This document shows, piece by piece, positions 58,446 to 64,000 of a DNA stretch of 64,000 bases. Source of the DNA: JAGOLU01 sp037138475 (GTDB taxonomy: Bacteria > Patescibacteriota > Microgenomatia > UBA1406 > GWC2-37-13); NCBI GenBank assembly GCA_037138475.1, contig JBAXII010000001.1, positions 1-64,000 on the forward strand, written 5' to 3'. The position numbers and the translations under genes are program-made. The notes under the pieces are model-generated. The model had not been told where the DNA came from and did no database searches. It saw only the letters and a list, made by a program, of their open reading frames with translations. Within the stretch, counting starts at the first letter, position 1. Each line of letters starts with the position of its first letter.

Positions 58446-59449
58446 ATATGTGATTTCAGCCAAATACCGCCTCGAACTATCGAGTTTACTATTCCTGGAT
58501 ACTGCTGGCGGTAATGTTTGTCATAAAAAAGCTGCATAGCTTCATAAAAATGCGCTCTTATTTTGTTTCGCGTTTCTGGTGATACTGATCCGATACCGCT
58601 CGAATGTTTGAGATGTATCACCGCCTGCGTAGGGAGCCAGATCACCTGCCGTCCCTTTTCCTTGACCCGGTAGCAGAGATCTAGATCCTCCCCATACATA
58701 AAAAACCGCTCATCAAACCCGCCGAGCTCGCGCACCACATCCCCGCGGATCAAGAGGAACGCTCCCGTGCAAGCGTCGATCTCGTGCGCCACGTTCAAAT
58801 CCTTCTCCAACAGATGATAGCCTCCAAACCACTTCATGCATAATCCAAATATTTTTGTCACACTGAGTCTATCGAAGTGTGACTTGTCATGGTTCCCTTC
58901 GACGGAGCTCAGGGCAGGCTGGCTCACCATGACTTGGCTAGAATAATTCTCACCACGATAGAGAGCTGAGAGCTTCTTTGAAATAGATTCAAGACCACTG
59001 AAATAGCACAATGATCGCCAGGGCGTGGGGAATCCTCGATGTGATGCGGGGTCTATCTGACCTGAGGTGAGATTTACTCGGGGGGTGACAATGCCTACCT
59101 TTTGATGCGTGTCCATATAGGCCACTGGCTCAGACAGCCTGAGTCCATCTACATTCATGTCAGAATTGAGATAGAGAATATAGTTGCCAGTAGCTACTGC
59201 CAATCCTCTATTGTTCCCTTTGCTAAACCCCTCATTTGTTTTGTTCTGAATAAACTGTAGGTGACAATTTTCACTTTTGAATTTTAATTTTTGAATTTCC
59301 TCCCCGCTTCCATCAGTCGACGCATTGTCCACCACGATGACTTCAACGTTCAGTGGCGAATCAGCTGTGAGTGCCTGATCAAGGCTCTGAAGTGTTTGCA
59401 GAGTGATAGTTCGAGTATTGTATGAAAGAAGGATGATGGAAAGATCCAT
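58442..59449 (-). CDS. Glycosyltransferase family 2 protein with a repeat-derived insert
   Basis: 335 residues from the ATG at 59449, where TATAAT ends exactly six bases upstream. The GT-A fold has LSIILLSYNTRTITLQTLQS, VIVVDNASTDGSGEEI, NEGFSKGNNRGLAVATGNY, LYLNSDMNV with the DXD-type site, GAFLLIRGDVV and FFMYGEDLDLCYRVKEKG, the rhamnosyltransferase-like group. About 25 residues after YSSQVM (SQPALSSVEGNHDKSHFDRL) are the translation of a repeat pair at 58856-58935. It would extend the surface glycan. Confidence 0.9.
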   Translation of the reverse strand: MDLSIILLSYNTRTITLQTLQSLDQALTADSPLNVEVIVVDNASTDGSGEEIQKLKFKSENCHLQFIQNKTNEGFSKGNNRGLAVATGNYILYLNSDMNVDGLRLSEPVAYMDTHQKVGIVTPRVNLTSGQIDPASHRGFPTPWRSLCYFSGLESISKKLSALYRGENYSSQVMVSQPALSSVEGNHDKSHFDRLSVTKIFGLCMKWFGGYHLLEKDLNVAHEIDACTGAFLLIRGDVVRELGGFDERFFMYGEDLDLCYRVKEKGRQVIWLPTQAVIHLKHSSGIGSVSPETRNKIRAHFYEAMQLFYDKHYRQQYPGIVNSIVRGGIWLKSHI

Positions 59450-59469
59450 ATATCGATTATAGCCATGCA

Positions 59470-59604
59470 GTGGCGAAGTCACAAGGGAGAAGAGCGGAGA
59501 AAATCAAAATTAAAAAAGTAAAATTCAAAAAAGTAATGAACCAAAATATAAATTGAAGATTGAGCTTTGCGCTTGACGATTTGAACTTTGCCTTATTTCT
59601 GTGT
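59470..59604. repeat. AT-rich stretch with tttgca/caaag words
   Basis: Contains aaaatcaaaattaaaaaagt, aaaattcaaaaaagtaatga and ttgaagattgagctttgcgc. It resembles other members of the AT-rich family but without a clear palindrome. No gene seen. Confidence 0.4.
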
Positions 59605-60081
59605 TTATCGCTTTGGTGACTGCTTGAGGCGACGTGATTTACCACCTGTGCCCACCATGCGGCGTTCACGGGTACGTGCATCACGGGTCAAAAGACCAGC
59701 AGCACGCATCTTGAGTCTGTCGGCACCAGTTGGTTCCAGTGACAGAGCTCGTGCGAGTCCATGTACGATAGCACCTACTTGACCTGAAGTTCCTCCGCCT
59801 CTGACTTTGACACTGACCACGAAGCGGTCAGTAGAATCAGTGAGTTTGAGGGGTTTTTGACAATTGAGTTGATCAGGGATGGTGACGAATGCTTTGACGA
59901 GTTCCTTTGCATTTACGATAAAAGATCCTGCTTTGTATTCCTTTTTGTCCACAGTTGCTACATTTTTCTTGGTGACGTATGCGCGCACGCGTGCGACTGC
60001 TTCACCACAGCGACCAACTGCTTCGTAATAGGAGAGCGTTGATGCTACTTTTTTTGGTTTTGCTACTTTTGGTTCTGGCAT
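59605..60081 (-). CDS. rpsI: 30S ribosomal protein S9
   Basis: 158 residues, with about 25 extra residues at the N-terminus. The core is clear: GRCGEAVARVRAYV, LKLTDSTDRFVVSVKVRGGG, TSGQVGAIVHGLARAL and the C-terminal tail RRMVGTGGKSRRLKQSPKR whose last Lys/Arg reach the P-site tRNA. It is co-transcribed with rplM, four bases upstream, the usual L13-S9 pair, here attached to the end of the alpha operon. Confidence 0.95.
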   Translation of the reverse strand: MPEPKVAKPKKVASTLSYYEAVGRCGEAVARVRAYVTKKNVATVDKKEYKAGSFIVNAKELVKAFVTIPDQLNCQKPLKLTDSTDRFVVSVKVRGGGTSGQVGAIVHGLARALSLEPTGADRLKMRAAGLLTRDARTRERRMVGTGGKSRRLKQSPKR

Positions 60082-60085
60082 AGGA

Positions 60086-60517
60086 TTAGGCTAACTCTTT
60101 TTGAAATGTGTGGAATGCATTTGGAAATATGTGCAAGCGTGCAAGTCTGCGATCTCGGAGCTTGTTTTTTGGAAGCATTCCTGAGATAGCATGACGTACA
60201 ACTTCTTGGGGTTGCTTTGCAAAGAATTGCTCAAATGCTTGCTTTCTGAGACCTCCAGGGAAACCTGAGTAGTTTGAGTACACTTTTTGGATAGATTTGC
60301 GCCCAGAGATAGTGACCTGTGAGGCATTGATGATCACGAGAGAATCGCCCGTATCGAGGTGATCTACATAGTCTACCTTTTGCTTGCCCTGGAGTATGCG
60401 TGAGGACTTTGTCGCGACACGGCCCAAGACCATGCCTGCTGCATCAAGGAGTACCCACTTGCGAGTGATAGTGGTTGCACTTTTTGGTTTCGTGGTGTGG
60501 GTCAGTGTGGTAAGCAT
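60086..60517 (-). CDS. rplM: 50S ribosomal protein L13
   Basis: 143 residues, the normal length. Recognised from KWVLLDAAGMVLGRVATKSS, HLDTGDSLVIINASQVTISG, GFPGGLRKQAFEQF and VRHAISGMLPKNKLRDRRLA. It is an early 50S assembly protein. Eighteen bases separate it from rplQ upstream. Confidence 0.96.
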   Translation of the reverse strand: MLTTLTHTTKPKSATTITRKWVLLDAAGMVLGRVATKSSRILQGKQKVDYVDHLDTGDSLVIINASQVTISGRKSIQKVYSNYSGFPGGLRKQAFEQFFAKQPQEVVRHAISGMLPKNKLRDRRLARLHIFPNAFHTFQKELA

Positions 60518-60534
60518 AGGATAAGACAGGTAAT

Positions 60535-60927
60535 TTAGGCTTTCTTTTCAACCTTTTTGGCTTCTGGCATCTCACGAGTCCATTCGACACGTGCGACAGG
60601 AGCTGCATCACCGATACGATTGCCGAGCTTTACGACGCGTACACTACCTGAGGTAGGATTTGCGCCAAGTCTGAGCTTGACCTCATCGATAAACAGTGTT
60701 GCTGACTTTTTGTTTTGGAGGAAGGGAAGCAACACGTTGAGTGACGCTTCAGATCCACTGGCTGCTTTGTGTACCAGACGTTGCATGATCGCTGAGAGTG
60801 GTTTTGCTTTCTTCAAAGTGGTGACAAGTTTGCCGTGTGCGATAAAGTTACGCACGAGCTTTTTGAGAAGCATCTGATTTGCATCAGATCCGTCTTTTAC
60901 TTTGAATTTTGATATTTGATGTTTCAT
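60535..60927 (-). CDS. rplQ: 50S ribosomal protein L17
   Basis: 130 residues. The start here is MKHQISKFKVKDGSDANQML, a diverged form of the MRHR..GRKLNR..shR consensus; the LVRNFIAHGKLVTTLKKAKP and LRLGANPTSGSVRVVKLGNRIGDAAPVARVEW parts fix the identity. It follows rpoA as in most bacteria. The lysine-rich end AKKVEKKA is ordinary. Confidence 0.93.
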   Translation of the reverse strand: MKHQISKFKVKDGSDANQMLLKKLVRNFIAHGKLVTTLKKAKPLSAIMQRLVHKAASGSEASLNVLLPFLQNKKSATLFIDEVKLRLGANPTSGSVRVVKLGNRIGDAAPVARVEWTREMPEAKKVEKKA

Positions 60928-60947
60928 ACGATCAATTCGACTTATAG

Positions 60948-61877
60948 TTAGGCAAGCTCAACACCCATCTTCTTGAGTTCGTCATTGATGAGATCGATTG
61001 ATTTGCGTCCGACACCTTTGAGTCCTACGAGATCTGACTTGCCACGTGCGATGAGGTCAGATACGGTCTCGATCTTTTCACGGAGCAGTGCATTGATCAC
61101 GCGTGATGGCAGGTTCAGTTCGTCGATGATGGTCTCGAGTACTTTGGACTTACTATCATTTTGCGCACTAGGAAGTACCGGCACCTCTTCTTGAACTACA
61201 GGGGTATCTTTGCCTGACAATACATGAGTAAAGTGCTCTACGATGATGCCTGACACTTTCTTCAAAACCTCTTGAGGACTGATGCTGCCATCGGTGGTCA
61301 CCTCAAGTGTGAGCTTCTCATAGTTTGATTTTCTTCCAACACGTGCATCTTCAACGGTGAAATTGACGAGCTTGACTGGGGAGAATGAAGCATCGATGGC
61401 AATAAATCCTGTCTCAGTTTCGGTGCGTTCCTCAGTTGGACTGAATCCATACCCAAGTTCAACGATAGCTTCAAAGTCAACTTTGCCTTTTTCTGCGGTG
61501 ATTTCAGCGATATGAAGATCTTTGTTTACGATTTGCAGATCACCCTCGATATCGGCTGCAGTGATCTTGCCTACACCCTTTGCGATGAGACTGATCGTGT
61601 GTTTACCTTCTTTTGGTGCTACAAATCTGACTTTCTTGAGGTTTAAGACGATGTCAAGGATAGACTCTTTGACTCCAGGAAGTGTGGTGAAAAGATGAGA
61701 CACACCTGCAAACTTTACTGCGGTGACAGCAGCACCTGGGACTGCTGAAAGGAGCGTGCGACGATAGGTGTTACCCATGGTCTGACCAAATCCTTGAGCC
61801 AATGGCTCAAATACAAAGGTAGTTTGTACTCCATCTTGAACCTCAGTTTGTTGTGTGAAAAAAGCAGGTGTATACAT
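60948..61877 (-). CDS. rpoA: RNA polymerase alpha subunit
   Basis: 309 residues from the ATG at 61877, four bases after the rpsD stop; the longer frame overlaps rpsD. The N-terminal dimerisation domain has FVFEPLAQGFGQTMGNTYRR, LLSAVPGAAVTAVKFAGV and the GKITAADIEG region. The C-terminal domain has LNLPSRVINALLREKIETV and the HhH GLKGVGRKSIDLINDEL that binds UP elements and activators. It is linked by a flexible segment with VQEEVPVLPSAQND. Confidence 0.96.
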   Translation of the reverse strand: MYTPAFFTQQTEVQDGVQTTFVFEPLAQGFGQTMGNTYRRTLLSAVPGAAVTAVKFAGVSHLFTTLPGVKESILDIVLNLKKVRFVAPKEGKHTISLIAKGVGKITAADIEGDLQIVNKDLHIAEITAEKGKVDFEAIVELGYGFSPTEERTETETGFIAIDASFSPVKLVNFTVEDARVGRKSNYEKLTLEVTTDGSISPQEVLKKVSGIIVEHFTHVLSGKDTPVVQEEVPVLPSAQNDSKSKVLETIIDELNLPSRVINALLREKIETVSDLIARGKSDLVGLKGVGRKSIDLINDELKKMGVELA

Positions 61878-61881
61878 AGGG

Positions 61882-62502
61882 TTATTTGGAATAGAACTCA
61901 ATAATAAGTCGGACATTGATCAACTTTTCTATAGAGTCTGTGGTTGGTGATTGAAGCACCTCAGCAGATACGCCATCACGCTTGATCCACGAAGGAGGAA
62001 CTATGTCCTTACGGGCGAGACTCGCTTCTACAGTAGGGATTTTTGCTACCTTTTCTGAGCCAAGACTGATCTTCTGTCCTACCTTGATTTCGTATGAAGG
62101 GATCGAAAGCTTGTGGTCATTTACTTTTACATTTCCATGAGTGACGAGCTGACGAGCTGCAGCACGAGTTGGCGCAAAGCCAGCACGATATACTGCGTTG
62201 TCGAGGCGTGACTCCATAAGCGAACAGAGCAAGTTGCCGGTGTTACCCTTTGCTTTCTTTGCACGATCAAAGTAGTTGCCCATTTGACGCTCACTGACTC
62301 CGTACATAAAGCGAAGCTTTTGCTTCTCACGCAACTGTTTTGAGTGTTCAGATGTCTTTCTGCGTGTATTGAGCCCGTGCTCTCCAGGAGGCACTGTCAA
62401 CTTACTCATCAGTTTGTTGTGATTTTTGGAACCAAAAGTCTTGAGTTCCAAGTCAACCCCATTTCGTCTAGCGAGACGATTGCGTGGACCGGTATATCTC
62501 AT
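61882..62502 (-). CDS. rpsD: 30S ribosomal protein S4
   Basis: 206 residues. MRYTGPRNRLARRNGVDLEL is followed by HGLNTRRKTSEHSKQLREKQ, FMYGVSERQMGNYFDRAKKA, and the S4 RNA-binding domain RLDNAVYRAGFAPTRAAARQ-LVTHGNVKVNDHKLSIPSY. The zinc-binding cysteines of some S4 proteins are absent (C- form). It nucleates 30S assembly. 77 bases with AT-rich repeats separate it from rpsK. Confidence 0.96.
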   Translation of the reverse strand: MRYTGPRNRLARRNGVDLELKTFGSKNHNKLMSKLTVPPGEHGLNTRRKTSEHSKQLREKQKLRFMYGVSERQMGNYFDRAKKAKGNTGNLLCSLMESRLDNAVYRAGFAPTRAAARQLVTHGNVKVNDHKLSIPSYEIKVGQKISLGSEKVAKIPTVEASLARKDIVPPSWIKRDGVSAEVLQSPTTDSIEKLINVRLIIEFYSK

Positions 62503-62579
62503 AATGTACTATAAGCAAAATATCAAATATCAAATATCATGAAAAAAGATTCATGATCTCTCAGATTTGAAATTTTAAA

Positions 62580-62966
62580 TCAGACACGTCTCAATTTTGG
62601 TGCGCGAACACCATTGTGTGGGACGGGGGTAACGTCTACGATTTTTTCGACGTCACATCCACATGCTCTCATGACTCGAAGGGCTGCTTCGCGTCCTGGA
62701 CCAATTCCACGTACGTATATGTCTATTTTTCTGACACCGTGATCCATCTTTGCTTTTTGCATAGCTGCATCTGCGGTGATCGTGGCTGCGTGAGGGGTAG
62801 ATTTGCGAGTACCAGTGAATCCGTGCATACCAGTGGATGCGACGATGACGGGGTTATTGGCCTGGTCGGCGATGGTGACGATAGTGTTATTAAACGTGGC
62901 GGTGATATGCACGTTTGCGAAATCTATCTGTCTCTTCTGTTTGGATGGTGACTTGGTTGGTGGCAT
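62580..62966 (-). CDS. rpsK: 30S ribosomal protein S11
   Basis: 128 residues. Recognised from VHITATFNNTIVTIADQANN, STGMHGFTGTRKSTPHAATI, YVRGIGPGREAALRVMRACG and the final VTPVPHNGVRAPKLRRV. It lies on the 30S platform near the mRNA exit. The AT-rich gap after it (62503-62579) contains ttcatgatctctcagatttg-type hairpin words and could be a weak pause or attenuator. Confidence 0.96.
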   Translation of the reverse strand: MPPTKSPSKQKRQIDFANVHITATFNNTIVTIADQANNPVIVASTGMHGFTGTRKSTPHAATITADAAMQKAKMDHGVRKIDIYVRGIGPGREAALRVMRACGCDVEKIVDVTPVPHNGVRAPKLRRV

Positions 62967-62968
62967 AG

Positions 62969-63397
62969 TTATTTCTTAGCTGCTGGTGCAGGAGCTGCTG
63001 CTTTGGCTGCTTCAACTTTGACTTGATCTTCTTTCTTGAGTGCGCCGACGGTCTTTCTCTTTCCTCTCTTGGTACGCGCATTTGACTTTGTGCGCTGACC
63101 ATTGACAGGGAGATTGCGAATGTGTCTGATACCTCGGTAACAACCGATCTCTTTGAGTCTCTTGATGTTCTCGGTCACTTCTTCACGGAGGTCACCTTCG
63201 ACTTTGATGTTTGACTCGATAGCTACTGAGATCTTCTTCAGCTGCTCCTCGGTGATATCCTTGATGCGCACAGATCCATCGACCTTTGCCTGGGCGAGGA
63301 CCTTTTTTGCATTGGTACGACCAATACCCTTTAGAAGGGTAAGGGAATAATCAATTCGTTTTGCATCTGGTAGAACCATTCCAAAAATACGTGCCAT
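62969..63397 (-). CDS. rpsM: 30S ribosomal protein S13
   Basis: 142 residues, with about 20 extra at the C-terminus that are Ala/Lys/Pro-rich (AAKAAAPAPAAKK). The core has MARIFGMVLPDAKRIDYSLT, LLKGIGRTNAKKVLAQAKV, and the signature GCYRGIRHIRNLPVNGQRTK-SNARTKRGKRKTVG. It contacts the 50S subunit and P-site tRNA. rpsK starts two bases after its stop. Confidence 0.96.
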   Translation of the reverse strand: MARIFGMVLPDAKRIDYSLTLLKGIGRTNAKKVLAQAKVDGSVRIKDITEEQLKKISVAIESNIKVEGDLREEVTENIKRLKEIGCYRGIRHIRNLPVNGQRTKSNARTKRGKRKTVGALKKEDQVKVEAAKAAAPAPAAKK

Positions 63398-63400
63398 AGG

Positions 63401-63514
63401 TTATCCTTGTCGTTGACGACATTTTGAATTTTTACATACGTTCTGCATACGTCCACGACGGACCACTATGCGACAACTGGGACATCTTTTTTTGACTGCT
63501 GAGTGTGATTTCAT
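63401..63514 (-). CDS. rpmJ: 50S ribosomal protein L36
   Basis: 37 residues. The start MKSHSAVKKRCPSCRIVVRR leads to VCKNSKCRQRQG. The zinc ribbon has CPSC and a second pair CKNSKC. The usual second-pair histidine (as in CxxxxH KQRQG) is Cys here, so four cysteines would bind zinc. It lies between infA and rpsM as in most bacteria. Confidence 0.95.
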   Translation of the reverse strand: MKSHSAVKKRCPSCRIVVRRGRMQNVCKNSKCRQRQG

Positions 63515-63516
63515 GG

Positions 63517-63750
63517 TTAGTTTGCTTGTCTGAAAATAATGCGACCTCTCCCCAAATCATAAGGAGTGACTTCGAACCTGACCTTGTCACCTGGCATAAT
63601 CTTGATATAGTGCTTTCGCATTTTACCAGACAAATAGCAAAGTATGACGGTTTCTGTGTCCTTCAGCTTCACCTCAAAGAGCGTGTTTGGAAGACTTTTG
63701 AGTACTTCTCCCTCACCAACGGCTACTTGATGTGTGGGCTGACTAGTCAT
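63517..63750 (-). CDS. infA: Translation initiation factor IF-1
   Basis: 77 residues, a single OB-fold: EGEVLKSLPNTLFEVKLKDT, VILCYLSGKMRKHYIKIMPG-DKVRFEVTPYDLGRGRIIFR. It blocks the A site during initiation. TACAAT at 63769-63764 on the minus strand ends 13 bases before the ATG and is the probable start of the infA-to-rpsI transcript. rpmJ begins two bases after its stop. Confidence 0.95.
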   Translation of the reverse strand: MTSQPTHQVAVGEGEVLKSLPNTLFEVKLKDTETVILCYLSGKMRKHYIKIMPGDKVRFEVTPYDLGRGRIIFRQAN

Positions 63751-63774
63751 ATATGAGCTTTAAATTGTACCACA

Positions 63775-64000
63775 TCAGGTGAAAATATCTACGCCATTTG
63801 GAGTGATGTGGACAGTATGCTCAAAGCACGCAGCAAGGCTCCCATCAGCCGTATCTAGGGACCATTTGTCTGGATTCTTCTGGATGATATCGGTGGTCGA
63901 TTCGCTATAGATGATCTCGATGGCAGCCACAAAATCAGGCTCAATGAGGTATTCTTTGCCCTTCTTGTGACTGACAAAGTTGGGGATATAGGGGTCCTCG
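63775..64000 (-). CDS. map: Methionine aminopeptidase, C-terminal part
   Basis: Partial: the 5' end lies beyond the window. The 74 visible residues read EDPYIPNFVSHKKGKEYLIE near the edge and end LDTADGSLAACFEHTVHITP-NGVDIFT, matching the family's TADGSLSAQFEHTVLVT with the metal-binding Glu. It removes N-terminal methionine from new proteins. The order map-infA-rpmJ-rpsM is the common one. The gene is closed here by TGA, about 25 bases before the infA start. Confidence 0.88.
   Translation of the reverse strand, partial: EDPYIPNFVSHKKGKEYLIEPDFVAAIEIIYSESTTDIIQKNPDKWSLDTADGSLAACFEHTVHITPNGVDIFT

Noticed and set aside
4046..64000. An alternative genetic code with TGA as glycine, as in some CPR groups
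   Set aside because: greA, lysS, uppS, the LCP gene, map and others end at TGA at the expected family length.

Overview
The window looks like a chromosomal segment of a Candidate Phyla Radiation (Patescibacteria-type) bacterium. This is inferred from the gene repertoire: a short AlaRS without the C-Ala part, a 5'-3' exonuclease-only PolA relative, a short RecO, and the VanW, DUF4012, LytR-CpsA-Psr, sortase and type IV pilus proteins typical of these genomes. There is no rRNA here to fix the phylum. The standard genetic code is used; many genes end in TGA.

Layout: 1-2540 holds four small unrecognised plus-strand genes, three of them with a shared CxxC...C...C pattern, packed against the 3' end of a TsaC-TsaE fusion gene. 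Decayed copies of that 3' end lie between them. 2556-8462 carries the tsaC-tsaE fusion, an FtsH with two AAA modules, an NYN nuclease and a 5'-3' exonuclease. 8844-15380 has glmS, an M24 peptidase, a two-helix protein with a (CT)7 promoter, a likely structured RNA, and secA. 15702-22608 has two secreted proteins, alaS, uppS, a tRNA-binding protein, a DsbA-like protein, tRNA-Glu(CTC) and greA. 22656-32123 has a LysRS-HD fusion, two HAD hydrolases, a HIT protein, a possibly foreign membrane protein, a YbaK-like deacylase, serS, prepilin peptidase and a glutaredoxin. 32124-49197 is largely cell envelope: class A PBP, sortase, a large bitopic protein, a solute-binding protein, VanW, an acyltransferase, LCP, a surface Ig-like protein and PilN/PilO-like proteins, with pcrA and tpiA among them. 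49277-52474 has rpsT, glyS behind a T-box leader, and recO. 52486-59449 is a glycan cluster (DUF4012, phosphoglycosyl transferase, ManC, three glycosyltransferases). 59605-64000 is the conserved map-infA-rpmJ-rpsM-rpsK-rpsD-rpoA-rplQ-rplM-rpsI block on the minus strand.

Three genome-wide habits stand out. First, at least a dozen genes have a -10-like hexamer exactly six bases before the ATG, so leaderless mRNA seems to be the default. Second, several families of small palindromic repeats fill the intergenic gaps and also sit in frame inside essential genes (tsaC-tsaE, glmS, the M24 peptidase, alaS, lysS, glyS, a glycosyltransferase). Third, unusual fusions or duplications occur in core proteins (TsaC-TsaE, LysRS-HD, double-AAA FtsH). 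All function calls rest on motif recognition by eye; no search was run.
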